From positions 1,178,001 to 1,242,000 of the forward strand of contig JADKHR010000001.1 of the NCBI GenBank assembly GCA_016721625.1: a stretch of 64,000 bases of DNA. Direction: 5' to 3'. This DNA is from Elusimicrobiota bacterium (GTDB lineage: Bacteria; Elusimicrobiota; Elusimicrobia; FEN-1173). The position numbers were made by a program, and so were the translations under genes. A model generated the notes under the pieces. That model saw nothing but the letters and a program-made list of their open reading frames with translations. It did no database searches and was not told the origin of the DNA. This document shows, one piece after another, positions 17,608-30,800 of the stretch; position 1 is the stretch's first letter, and every line of letters begins with the position of its first letter.

Positions 17608-18752
17608 CTAGGGAGCGGCGGAACGTGTGAGGCTTCCGGCGTGGTAACGATCCAAAAAGCCGTTCTTGAAATTCGAAAAACCGCCGTCGAAAATCGATTG
17701 ACGGATGCGGCGCGTGAAGTCTAACATAAAGGCCAAATTGTGTAAAGACAGGAGGCGGAGGGCGGCGTATTCCCCGGCCCGGAACAAATGAGCGATGTAG
17801 CGGCGACTGTAGCGGCGGCAGACGGGGCAGGAACAGGCCTCGTCCACCGGGCGATCGTCCCGCCGGCAGGCGTTGGTGCGGAGATTAAGCGGTCCTTGGG
17901 AAGTGAGGGCCTGGCCGTTCCGCCCGTTCCGCGTGGGCCACACGCAGTCGAACATATCGATCCCCCGTTCCACGGCTTCCAACATGTCTTCGGGGCGCCC
18001 CACGCCCATCAGATAACGCGGCTTGTCTTTGGGAAGCTCCGCCACGCTGGCTTCGATCATGGGGCCCAGAAGGTTCCGGGGTTCTCCCACGGACAAACCG
18101 CCCAGGGCGTAACCCGGGAAATCCAACGCCACCGTTCGGCGGGCGCTTTCCCCCCGAAGGGCGGCGAAGGTGGCGCCCTGGACGATGGGGAAGAGGTGGG
18201 TGTTTCGATGGGCCTCGCTTCGCTGGCTCCAAACCTCCTTGGCCCGGGCCGCCCAGCGGAGCGTTCGGTCCATCATGTCCCGCGCCTCGGCCTCGGAGCA
18301 GGGGTAGGGCGGGCATTCGTCCAAACACATGGCGATGTCAACCCCCATCCGCATTTGGGCCTGGGCCACGTTTTCCGGCGTCAATCGGTGCCGGGCGCCG
18401 TCCACGTGGGAGGCAAACTCCACCCCCTCCTCTTCCACCGTCCGCCGGTTGGCCAGGGAGAAAACCTGAAACCCGCCGGAGTCCGTCAAGAGTCCCCCTT
18501 TCCAGGACATAAAAGAATGGAGCCCGCCCGCTTCCTCAAGGACGTCGATGCCGGGACGTAGCCAGAGGTGGTAGGTGTTCCCCAGAATCAGGCGGTAGCC
18601 GAGGGCTTCGAGATCCTCCGATATGAGAGTTTTGACGGAAGCTTGGGTGCCGACCGGCATGAAGACGGGGGTTTCCACTTCCGCGTGGGCCAAACGCAGA
18701 CGCCCCCGCGCGCGGCGCCGTCCGAGTTTTCAAGAGCGAAGAGGGAATTCAC
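17608..18752 (-). CDS. tgt: Queuine tRNA-ribosyltransferase, one frameshift near the N-terminus
   Basis: About 381 residues after correction. Exchanges guanine 34 for the queuosine precursor in tRNAs with GUN anticodons. AHAEVETPVFMPVGTQ and TDSGGFQVFSL contain the active-site region, followed by NGRNGQALTSQGPLNLRT. The zinc site is CSCPVCRRYSRRYIAHL. The first 17 residues (NSLFALENSDGAARGG) lie in another frame. At 18703-18707 a run of five C (plus strand) should be six, giving AARGGRLRLAHAEVETP. The GTG at 18752 is 7 nt after a TATTCT box. Its usual neighbour queA lies 31 kb upstream, beyond the two giant genes. Confidence 0.88.
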
Positions 18753-18759
18753 GCCCGGC

Positions 18760-18765
18760 AGAATA
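18760..18765 (-). promoter_or_regulatory. -10 box TATTCT placed for a leaderless tgt transcript
   Basis: TATTCT is followed by the 7 nt GCCGGGC and then the GTG start of tgt. No Shine-Dalgarno is present. The same 7-nt spacing occurs before rfaE1 and the Omp85 gene. It would allow tgt-yajC-secDF to be transcribed independently of the giant gene upstream. Confidence 0.5.
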
Positions 18766-18784
18766 GCAAATGTTTACCCCGGCC

Positions 18785-18866
18785 ATTCAGTTGGACCCGA
18801 GGACCGGCCGGTCGCAGAGTGAGTGACACCTGGGGCGCCAGAGGCGCTGATGCGGGCCAACTGAAT
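18785..18866. repeat. Structured intergenic segment: 10-bp inverted repeat enclosing two hairpins
   Basis: ATTCAGTTGG at 18785-18794 pairs perfectly with CCAACTGAAT at 18857-18866. Enclosed are the 12-bp palindrome GACCGGCCGGTC at 18802-18813 and a GCGCC-aga-GGCGC hairpin near 18835-18848. Together they could fold as a closed multi-branch structure directly after the giant gene's stop at 18875. No T-run follows on either strand, so it is not a standard intrinsic terminator. It may act as an mRNA 3' structure or as the core of a small RNA. Confidence 0.5.
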
Positions 18867-18874
18867 CATTCGGG

Positions 18875-21800
18875 TTAGGCGTTGGTCTGGAGATAATAAA
18901 GGTTCTTGACCTCTTCGGCGAGGAGATGGGTGGCGTCCACCACCAAGCCCCCGGCGAGGGCGATCAACAGTCGCGCCAGATCCTTGGGCAAGTCCGATTC
19001 GATCACCCATTCGCCGCGGTCCATCAAGAAGAGATCCGTCGCCGCCAAATCCGCCACACGGGCGCGGCCCTGCACATCCAACAGGAGCGATTTCACGGAA
19101 AGTTTTCCGTCCACTTGAGGAATTTTGGATTTCACCCGCACACCGGCGCGGATGTCGCGCAGCCCCGCCAAATCGCGGGGCAACCGGGCCAGGTCCTTCC
19201 GGCCGTCGGGGAGGACCCAAGTGAGCTGATCGGCGGCCAGGTCGGCTTGGCGGGACAAGAGAACCCGAAGTTCGGCCAAGCGGGTCTCGTCCTGGGCGGT
19301 CGGCGCGCCGCTCAGCATCGACGCGCTGATTTCAACGATCAAGGGGCGCTGCTCGTCCACGGCTTCGCTCAATCGCTTCCCGGCGGGAGTCAAACCGGTA
19401 TTGAAGCCTTCGGCGAACACCTCCGCCCAGACGCTCCATTGGGCGGGCGTCAGATCGTGTTCACCCAAAGTGGCCAGCGCCAGAAACACCGGTGGCGCCG
19501 ATGTCGGCAAGGCGGAATCGACGCCGCCCTCCCGACGCGAAGCGGCCGCCACCGCGGCCCCGGCCCAGCGAACACGCTCTTCCGACAAGAGGCCGTTCTC
19601 GTCGGTCAAAGACCACGCTCCGAAATTCTTTTCCAGGACGGCCCGGGCGGCTTGGCCCCGCCGACGCTCCGATTGAACGAAAGACCGGACGCGGGAAATG
19701 TCCGCGGTCAACCAACCCACCGACACCGGGCCCGCCGCCCCACCCAAGAGGACGCGGTCCAGCGTCGTCCGGCGGTCCACCGTCAAGCTTTGGAGCATCG
19801 CGGAATCCCAAATCATCTGTTGGCCCGCCCATTTCGTGGAAACCGCCGCGGAAGCCCGACGAACAAGACGGGCGGCCATGGCGGCGAGTCCCAGCCCCAT
19901 GGCTCCGGCCAACCATAGACGGTCCAAGGTCAGGGCCGCCGCCGTCAAGGCCAACACGCCGGCCAAGCCTAACAACAGGTCGAGGGAAGCCCCCCCGCGC
20001 TCCTGGCGCGGGCGGAAAACGCGCGCTTGGCCGAGGATTTTGCGGGATTCCTCCCTCACCACGCGGCGGTCTTCGGCGTTTCCCACCAAAAGCGTTCGGG
20101 CCAACCGAACCCAAACCAAGGATTCCCGGGTGAGGCGTTGGATCGCGGACTCGCTCAGCGCCGGCGTTTGCCATTCGGTCATAATTTCATTGCCTTCCCA
20201 TTCCAGTTGGTCGGTGACGGCGTCCCGCCAGGGGCCCTTGGCCTTATCGGCGTAAAAGCTCTTGACGCTCCGGACCCCCGCGCGAACATCCTCAGTCACG
20301 CGGCGTATTTCGACGTCCTTGTCCTCCGCCACGGCCGCGAGGAGCGTTTCCGCTTGCGTGAACAATTCTTGGCTTTTGTCCCAATTTTCCAAGGCCATGG
20401 CCGGGTTTTGGCTGGCAATAATCCGGCTCCTTCGCTCGCTCAAGCGACGGCGCAGGTCGCGAAGGGCTCTCAAATTCTCCGGACGTTTATCGGCCAACGT
20501 TCGTTGCGCTTCCTCGGCCGCGCGGGCGTCCAGCGCGGAGGCTTGAGCGGCCAGCTCCGCGGCGTGGGCATCCCACAGGACCTGCAGTTTTTGGACGCCG
20601 GGTTTGTCCGCCACCCCCAGAAGGCGAGCGTCGTCCAACGAATTCCGCGCGGAAGTCCAATCGGCGATGGGGGCCTCGGCCAACAGCCCGATCTGCCTTG
20701 GGTATTGTTCCTGGGCACGCTTCCAATTCAGATTCGCGAAATTGGCGAAGGGCCGCACCGCCATCACCGAGGGGTTGTCCCTCATGGCCTGGAGGCCCTT
20801 GACGGAAACGTCCTCGGCGTTGGCTTTCAAAAATTCCACCACGACGTTGTGGGCCGCCTTGTTGTCCGAGGCCGCCGCCCGCGGGACCAGGGTCCGGACC
20901 ACCCAATCGACGTCGCTGACGCGTTGCAGGTTTCCCAGGGCGTTTTCAAAAACTTTGATTGGCGCGGCCCCGAACGTATGATCGAACGCTCCGTTCGCGG
21001 CGGTCAGGAGGTATCGCCGCAAGGCGTCCAGGCTTCGACCGAAAGCCGCTTTCTCGCCGCGCATATTCAGCAGGAAAGCCGCGTCCGCCGCCAGCTCGGC
21101 GGTGGCCGGGTCGACGGCGTTCACGGACGTCGCCGCCAACGCGGCGGACACATCGAACCCCATGGCCTCCAATTGAGCCAAGGCCTCTTTCATGGATCCC
21201 AGGAATTGGAAATCCACCCGCTCGGGTCTCTGGGTTTTTTTGTCTTTCAACACGGCGTCCCGCGCCGCGACCAACCGCCGGAAACCCTCCGTGAAATCTT
21301 CCGCCCCGAACCATCGGTTCAGCCACACCCGGGCCACGTCCGTTTTGGCCGGGTGAAGGGCGATGGCCTTGGGTAGCGCGGCTTCCGCGGCCGCCAAATG
21401 TCCCTCGGACGGCGCCAGCTCGTGAAGGAAAAGTTGCGCTGATAAGCGGGCGCGGAAATGACGGATGGTCGCATCCCCTTTGGCGGCGGCTTGATCCAAC
21501 AAGGCCAACGACTGCCGGGCCAGCCGCTCATTTTCCACGAGGGAATCGGCGCCCGCGGCCCGTTCCAGATGCAGAACGGCCTCGCCCGTGAACGCGCGCG
21601 GGTCTCCGGGCGCGCGGGCCTGCGTTCGACGGAACGCCTCCGCGGCTTGGTCCCAATGCTTCTCGGCGGCGTGGGACTCGGCGATGAAAAACTCCAGCTC
21701 AAGGCTCAGATCCCGGTTGTTTTGAATAGGGTGTTGGAACGCGCCGTCGGGGGCGCTCAACGCCTCGGTGGCGATGGCGCGGGCCTCTTCGTATCGGCCG

Positions 21801-24800
21801 CGCAGAAACGCCAAGCGCGTGCGCGTGTGGGCGATGGCCGCGCGGGCTTCGGCGATTTTGGGAATGGGCGGGGGGCGCTTCCCGGACGTCGGAGAGTTCC
21901 CGGCCGCGGAGTGGGCCAGACCCCATTGGACGCCGGCCTTTTCCGCCAGCGGCTCCGCTAAATCGAAATTTCTCGTGTCGAGGGCGCGCGCCGCCAGGTT
22001 GTCCAGCATGAGCGTGGCCATGTAGTTCCGCGCCAATTCGTCCGCGTAGGGGCCGGCGACGGCGGGGGTCGATAGGGAATTCGCCAAACGCCAGAATCTC
22101 TCCAGCAATTCCGTTCGGGCTGTTTCCCGTTCGGCTTCCGGCAAACCCGGGACCAACGACAAAAGCCGGATCATGAGAATGCAAACCCCGTCGACGTAGG
22201 CGGCGGGGTCACGGCCCGCCATCGACTTCATCTCCCGCAAATAATCATGAACCTCGATCCAGGTTCCCGAGCGGAACAGGGATTCCACCTTCTCGGCGTT
22301 GACGCCGGCGCGCGGACGTCCCATCGCCACGGCGGCCGCGACGAAAGGCGCGGCCAGAACCTCGGAGGTGGAGGCGCCGTCAATCATGGACTGGGCGGCC
22401 AGGGCGACGTCCGGCATGGCCAGAAGGATCAACGCCCCCAAAACGGTCCCTATCGCCAGTCTCCCGGGGTTCAATGCCGCGCGCCACCCGGAGAATCGAG
22501 CCCAGGGGGCGGCCAGGGGGGAGAGCCCGGAGCGTCCGGGAGGAATCGCCGCCGACCCGAAATCTTTTATTTCGATCACGGCTGGATCCAGGGGTTGAAT
22601 GGGGGCCGGGGCGACCGCGAAGGTTTCGGCGCGGGGGGCCTCAACGCGGAGCCCCCACCCCGCGATCAACAAGCTGAACGCGAGGACGTCGGACCGCACC
22701 CCTGTTTCGATCCCCGACCACGGGGACTCGGGCATCTGCCAATCATTGGTGAATTCCAACGGTGTAACCTGAGCGGCGGCCTGGCCCCGGGGCGCGCGGA
22801 GGGAAAAAACCACCGTTCCCTCCTTGACGTCGCGACGCCAGGACCATCGAACTCTGTCGGCCAGACCCGTGGCGCTGGATGGATACAGGGATTTGACCAG
22901 GGCGGCGATTTTGGCGACGCCGGCCCCCCAGCGACTGCCGGGGCCGCGTTCCGTCGGCGGAACGTCGGTGTTGGGGTGTTGGATCGAGAATTCGCCCTGA
23001 ATCGCGTCGGGAAGAATTTCGGTGGATGGATTGGCGACTTCCAGCAGGATGTCCCCCCCTTGCGCCCGCAGAGTGATCGAGGCTTCGGCCCCGGGGGTTC
23101 CGTGTTGCTCGGTGTTTTCGAGCGCCAGTTCGGCGATGGCGCGAAAGGCGGTGGGGTTGATTCCGGTCAAGGCGTCGGGCGTGGCGTCGACCAGTTGGGT
23201 AAAAGCCTGGTCCAAAATGGCGGATCTTTGCGGGTTGGAATTGTAGACGCCTCCTTCATCCGGGACCCCTGCCGTGGGAACATAGCGAATGGTTTGGAGG
23301 GAAGGAACAAAGCGCGCGAGAGCGGCGAGGGGGTCGACCACCGCCAAAGGCCAACCGGCGGGGGGCCGGAAATCGTAACGCGCGTGGAGAGAAGGAACGA
23401 TCAAAAAGGGCAATACGGCCGCGGCCCAAAGGACCATATCGGAGGGAGGCCCCGCCACCGGCGCGCCCGCCAACAGCGCGGAGAGCCAAGGCAGGGCAAA
23501 AAAGAGACCGACGTGAACCGCCCTAAGCACCGCCCCGAACCCCAACAACCGAACCACATCGCGATCGCTGGAGGAACGGTCTTTGAGACGACCGGTGTGG
23601 TCGTAATAGTGCACGAGCCCGGCGTGGCCAAGAGGAAACAGAACCAGCGCCGAAGCGGAGGCGACAAGGAAACTCTGCGCCTCGCCCAAGCCAAAGGCGC
23701 TCCCCAACAGTCCCGCCATCAGTGAAATTCCCCCCATGAAGGACAACTCCTCGAAGAACCCCAGAACGGTCCCGATGCGGCGGTCCGCCCAACCCAGAAA
23801 GCGCAACTTTTGAATGACCGGCCGCCAGAAGGGAAGAAGCCCCGCCGGAGCGGACGGGACGCCCACGGTCAAGCGATTGTTTTGACCCCAGGAAATGCCC
23901 TCTTGAACCATCCACACCGGCTCGCGATCGTCGCGGGTTTCGATGATAAACTCATATTGCCCCGGGGGCAGGTCCACGTCCGCGGCCAACGTCACGTTTT
24001 GGGAGCCCAATTCCCCGACCACCACCCCGCCCGCCGGACCCAAGGGGATCTCGCGCACGGCGCCCCATTCCATGCCCCAGCCACGAACGGGGGCCAACCG
24101 CGCCCGGGCCTCCAAATGACCGGTGCCCACCCCGGGGCGCAGATGGACCAAGGCTTCGATTTTGACCGGGGCGTCGGCGGGGAGGACCAGCCCCGTCCGC
24201 CAGCGCGCGTCGGTCTTCAGGTCCACGGGCAGTTGATAGCTCAGATTAAAGTCCCGCAGGGACGCCGCGGCGGTGAGGCGCGCCTCCAATGGCCGGCTCA
24301 AACGCACCGACGTGGCCTGGTGCGCGGCGAAATTGTCGGGGCGGTCGAAATAAACGCTGGTCGCCCTGGCCAACGTGTCCAAATAGGCGTCCGACTTCTG
24401 GTTTTCAGGGATGAGGGTATTCCCGTGCCCCGGCTGGTTCCAATCGATGGGAATGCCCTGGCCGCGAATCAGCCCCTCGCCGTTGTGGAAGGGAGGAGCC
24501 ATCACCAAGGCGCCCGAAGCGGAGGCCGCCACCTCGGTGTAGCCGTTGGCTTCGGTGTCCTTGTCGGAGTCCAACACCAAGAGGTCGAGCGACGTCAGCG
24601 CCTTCTTTTTTAATTCCGAATTCCCCGAATCGATGAACAACAGCCGACCGTGCCCCGGTTTCCATTCTCGATCCAAATTCCCGGCCAGTTGGGTCAGTTG
24701 CAGGGCGATGGTCGAACTGGGGCTTCTGGGATCGCTCTTTTGCTGGATGGGGGCGAAGAGCACCACGTTCACCCCGGCCTGAACCAAGGCCCGAATGACG

Positions 24801-27800
24801 AACCGCGCCCAAGCACGGTCCATGTTGAATTTTTCGTTCACCAACCGGCCCACGAACCCAAAGGTTGGTTGCGTCAGAAGAGCGGGGTCCAGCCGGGCGT
24901 CTGTACCGGTGGTGCGATCGCGCAACACATCCCGAAAGCGTTCAAAGACCTCTGATTCCAAATGCTTCGACTGGCCCTTGTCATTGACGGCCAGAAGCTC
25001 CGTAAAAAATTCTTCTTTGGCGAGCCGCTTGGCGTCCCGCACTTGACCGGCGGTGGGGCGGAGCTGATCCACGTGGTCCCCCGCGACGCGTTTCAGGTAA
25101 CCGCGGAACAGGCCCGCCGACCATTCCAAATTAGCTCCGTTGGTGATGCCGACCACGGGGTGGGGATCGTCGTATTTCCGCGCCACGTCCCAACCGTGTT
25201 TGCGCGACACCCCCTGCACGTGCCCCGGAGTCGCGGCGACGCCCGCCGAGGTGACGTCGGGGTAACCGTTTCCCTCCGGGCCGGTGCGGGCAAAATAGCC
25301 CATCAACCGGCCGTGGTCCCATTCGGGGATGCCGCTTAAAAACGAGAGGCGGCTGAAATGGTCATTGGGGCGGCCCCAAAGGTAGCCCTGGCGATTGAAG
25401 TAGGTGTGGGTCTTGAAGCTACGCGCGATCCACCGGGACAACGGCTTGAAGAAAGGAATCTTTTTCGCCAGGGACTCGGCCCGCGGGTTGCCCCCGGCCA
25501 CCGCTTCGGCCACCAGAACGTTGACGAGGGCCGTCTGCGCATCGTTGCCGTGGATCACCGGCGGACGCCAGGCCGCGCCCAACGCGCGGAGCCGCACTTC
25601 TTCCAAATGCGCGATGATGGCGAGGCTCGCGACGCTAAAGAAGGCCGAGAAGTCCTCCCAGCTGGCCGGGTTGTCGCCTCCGCCCCGGTAGTCGTAGAGT
25701 TGCTTCGTGAAAAAGGCGTCGCCGTCGGGATTGTCGCGGAAGAGGTAGACCGGGTTGCCCTCTGGGCCCTTCATGGGTCGAACCCGGATTTTGACGGGGT
25801 GGTCCTCGAAAACCACGTCCAGATCAAAGGGCGGCTCGTCGCTGGGCAACAACGGTGTCGACGGAGGAACCGCCGCGGCCAAAACCAGCCCTTCGGCCGT
25901 TCGTCGGTGAGTGTAGTCCGGCTCGATATCGACAATGTCCACGTTCGAACCGCGGGTGATCTCCCGTTCCGCGTCGCTGTGGAAGACTTGCACGGGGCCC
26001 AACCCGCCGGCCCACACCTTGCGCCCTTCAGCCGAGAGGTGATAGACCCGTTGGTAGGCGATGCCGTGCAGTTTGGCCCATGAGGCCGGCACGCGGCCCG
26101 TCATCAAAAGAATCCTGTCCACTAAGGGCCGGTCCGCCAGGGCGGCGTCCCGAAGCACCGCCGCGCCCAATTCCTCCAACAGCCGGGTCTCCTCGGCGCC
26201 GTCCAAAAGGCTGATCGCCTTTAGCAGGGGGTGCAACGCTTCCACCGGACCGGAATCCATGAGGGGCTTGGCCCAGTCTTGCTCGGTCCGGCGAGCCTCC
26301 GCGGCGCGGGGGTCCTCGTCCCCGGGACGGCGAGGAGCTTCCCCTTCCACCCGACGCATCAAATCAATCCGGTCTTGCGCGCGACGTTCCATCGCGGTCG
26401 GCGACAGGCCCAAGGGAAGGTGCAGGGCGTCGTCCGCCTCGGACAGGAAGGGAATCAAACGCCCTTCCGCCATTTTCCCGCGCAACTCGGTCGCCAAGGA
26501 ATAAATGTCTTCGCCGCGGAAATCCCGCTGGAGACGGCGCACGCGCAATGCGCGGCCGAGAGCATTCTTAGGATGGTTTTCCAGCCCCTCCAGAGACAGC
26601 GCGAAGGCCTCGTCGGGCGAAAGACCCCAAAAAAGGACGGCCTGAAGACGGATCGCGTCGAGGTGGTGGGTGGTTTTTGCGTCGGCGCCAAAAACCACGT
26701 GGTAGCCTTCGTGAAATGCGGCTTCCATGAGGTGGGGGTGTAAAACCGACCGTAGCTCGAAGAACTCATCGCTCAACCCGAGGCGCCCGCGGCCGCCCGT
26801 CCGGGGTTCCTGCGAAAAGCCGTAACCCAAGACACGCGATTGGCTGTGGCGTTGAAGCCCGTCGGCGTCAAAGACGCCCAGGTCGGTGTTTTGCCTCAGG
26901 GAACCGATCTTTTCCCGAAGGACCTGCGCTCCGCTCCAAACCGCCTGGGCCAAATTCGGATTGGCGGACGGGGGGGGCGGACCCGCCAGCTTGGTGGCGA
27001 GCCACTCGTCCAAAGCGGAATAGGCCGCCTTCACTTCGGCCGCCCGTTGCAATGGCACGGCGGTCAAATCGACTCCCGCGGGCACGTGGCCGATGAGCGC
27101 GTCCGATAGCAGGGGCCGGGCGTGGTTTTGAGCCACCAACCCGATCTTGAGCGCGTTCAAATAACCGTAGAATTCACCACCTTGAGGATCAAAGTTCAGG
27201 CTGGGAGGAAACCCGCCGGCCAACCCCTTGGCCCATTCGAACCGCTCCCGAGCCACGTTGGCCGGCTGACGGCCTTGATAAGCGACCCCCCCGTTATGAA
27301 TAACGGTGATGAGCGCCGCGTCGCCCAGGCTGTCGGTGTCGCGGATTTCGCCTCGGTCCAACGCCATGTAGACGTCGAGATATTCCGGCGCCACTTTTGA
27401 CCAGTCACGCGGGCCGACCATGGTTCGTTTTTGAATAGCGTTGTAGGCGTCGGGCGTTTCCTTAAAGACTTTCAAGGCGTGCTCCACCGCCGACCAAAGG
27501 GAGTCAGCCGTCTTGAGATCGAATTTCAAACCGGTGCCGTACCCCGGGTATTCCCGTTCATCGATAATGGTGGTGTCCAGACCCCCCACGCGACGGCCGA
27601 TGGGAACGGCGCCGTAACGCATGGCTTGTTGATGGGCCACCCCGCAGGGTTCGAACTCCGAAGGCCACAGGGAAAAGTCCGCTCCGGCCAAAAGCATATG
27701 GACATCGTCTTTATTGAAGGTTTCACGGAACACCATCTTTCCTGGAAAACGGTCCCGAAGTTCCCTGAGGCGGGCGACGTAATGGTATTTTTTTTCCTCT

Positions 27801-30800
27801 TCCGGATGGGCCAGCCCCTGAATGACCATCTGACCGCCGCTGTGGAGGACCCGCCCCGCCACGCCGATAATTTCCTCGACCCCTTTTTGGCCCGTGATGC
27901 GGAACGCGCTGGCGAAGACCGGCGCGGCCGGGTCGACGGTTAACCCAAGCGCCTCTTGCATCCGGGTTTTGTTCTCCCTTTTCCCCTCCGGGTCAGCCGC
28001 GCTGAACGGCGTGTAATCGTAATCCAGGAGAGCGGGCTTGTTCTCTCCGGACGCCGGCTGTTGACGTCGCGGTTTGGGCCGACGGGGGTCCCAACCTTGG
28101 TGGCTGATGCCGTTGGCGATGCCCAGGAGACCTTCTTCGTCTTCGCGGAAAATGCCCACCAGCTCGCCGCTCCCCAGCTCCGTCAACAGCTCGTGGGCGT
28201 AGCGGTCGCTCACCGCCACGCGGAACGCCCGACGGCCTTCAACGGGCCGGGTGGGCGCGTGCCCCCGCACGTAGGCCAACGCTTGGGCCGCCTGCCAATC
28301 GTGAGCTTGAACCACGCTGGGCTTTAGGTTCAACGCCTCCATGGCGCGGACGGACGCCGCGGAGAAAAGAGTGGCCTCCCAATAGAGGTCCCGGGGAGAG
28401 CGCCCGGCGCGGAACATCTCGACCGATCCCGCGAAATCGATTTCTTTGTCGGCGTAATTCGTTCGGTACACGAACGTCTGTCGACCGTCGACCGAGGTGA
28501 CCCTCGCCAACCGCGCGTCGTAATCGCGGCCGGAGTAAAACCAGCGGAAAGCGTCCACGGTTTCGCCCTGGAGAACCCGTTGGCGCACGTCCGCGGGGAT
28601 GTTGGACCAGAACGCCTCTTGGCCTTCGTATCCGTTCGGGAACAGTTCGGGGTGGGCGATGAAATCGACCGTCACCCCTTCGATTTCAGTCTCGTACACG
28701 CCGAAGGTTTTCCCGTCCACCACGACCGTGGCCACCCGCCTGGCGGTGTAGGTCTCTTGGCCCCGGGTCAACGTGAACTGGGAAACGCCCTCCACCCCTC
28801 GGGTCAAAATTTGGTCGCGAACCTCCCGAGGCACCCCCCCTTGATGCAGAGGGACGAAGAGACGCGTGGCCACCCCCTGGCGGACCAGCTCCGGCAAAAG
28901 TTCCGTGACGACGTCCTGAACGCCGCCCGCGCCCCAGAAAGGTCCCTCGTAAGCTATGTTGACCACCTCGCCGCGGATCGCGGCGTCTTTCGGGCGAGCG
29001 ACTTGAACCCCGCCCTCTAACCCGGAATCGACGCTGGTGAGCAGTTTCCGCGCCCAAGCGCCCAGCCAGGGCACGAAGTCCCCGGCGACATCAAGCGGGG
29101 GGTGGGTCGCCTGCCACCACTTGTTGAAGCGATCGGTTTCCTTGGTCAGTTCGGCGGCGACGTGGTCGGGGGCGCGCGCGAAATGTTCGTCAAAATAGGC
29201 CCGCGCCACGTAAAGGATTTTCTTCGGGTCGGCGCTATTTTTGGACGTCAACCCGCTGGCGTGGGCCCGCACCCGGCCGAAGGGGCCGTTAAACACAAAT
29301 TGGAAATTCCCCTTTCCGCCGATAAGGTGAACCTCGAAATCCCGGGGAACGCCCAGGCCATACAGCGGGTGATCCGCGGGGAGCACCACGTCTCCAATGC
29401 TCTTCAGGCTGTGAATGCTTTGGTTCAATTTGCCAAGGGGATCAATGTCGGCGCTCACGGCGCCGAGGTCAGGGATGGCCTGCTCCAGAGGGGGCGCCCG
29501 GGGCTGGGCCGACGTCGACGGGGCCTCCGCCGCGCCGTAGTTCCGCGGCTGTTTGGCCGCCACCCGTTTGAGAGAGTCCTGAACCGACCGCACGTTCGCC
29601 GCCAAATCCGCCTGGATGTCGCCCAAGGTCTTGCCTTTGTATTTTCCCGCCACGGCCTCCCACCGAGCGGCGTCCGCGGGGGAGAGTCCGCTGGTTTGAA
29701 GCGTCGCCACCGGGGAGGTCGCCGGGCGCCCCTCCGCGAGCAATCGCTCGACCAAAGCGTAGTTGGCCGAAAAATTATCGATGTTTTCCTTCAACGGTTC
29801 GAAGCGCGACTCCGCCCCCGCTGACGGCCCCACGGGCACCTCAACGAAAACCGTGGGCACGCGCCACGTCACCATGCCGGCCAAACTGGCGGGCTGGAGG
29901 GCCGGGTGGGTTTTGTCTTTTTCCCAGAGCTGGGTTTGTCGGCGGTAACCGGCGATCAGTTCAAAACGCAGGGCCAACAGAACCTCGGGGTCGTTGCGCG
30001 CGTCATAAAAACGCTTCAATTTCGCTTCAACGTCGGCCTCCGTCGCGTCCGGGGTGTTGAAAAATTGGCGGGAGAAATTCGCGATATCCACCACGTAGTT
30101 GGCGGTGTTGAACATCGGGAAATAAGCCTCCGCCGCCTCCGGCGACAACCCCTTGAGGAAAGACCCGTCAAATTGAAATTCCTCGGCCAAACCGAGCCGA
30201 CGGCCGAAATCCACGGCGGCGGAGGTTCGACCTGCCTTGAATTTCACCGCGGACGCGCCCTTCGCCCCCTTGGGTTTTTGGGCCAGCTCGTTGAGGAGGG
30301 GGGCGCCCGTCAATCGCATCACGGCGAGCAGGGCGGGCGACGGGAGGGCCGCCAAGTTGTCGATGTTGGCGATGAATTGAAACCGCTTCCCTTGCTTGAA
30401 CACTTCGTAGGCCCGGCCGCTGACGATGAAATCGATGAACGACGTGTCGTGGGCGTCGGGCCACATCACGTCCATCACATCCATGCCGGGAACGCTGTGC
30501 TTGTAAAAATCCCCCGTGCGGGCGTCCAACAGATGCGCTTCGCGCACCCGGACCACTTTCACCGGCGCGGACCCTTCCGCCGGGTGGGTGTACAGGCCGG
30601 GGGTGTACAGCCATTCGGGCAAATTGTCCAGGACAAATTCAGGCATAAATCGTTCCATGAAGTTCGGCACGTAACCGAGGCGAATCAATTCGAAACGGAT
30701 CTGACTGTCCGTCAAATGGCTGGTGTGGACGTCGACCTCCAGCGCGGCCCCGGTGGCCAGATTTCGAGCTCGGGCTTGGGCCAAAACTATTTCCAGAATT

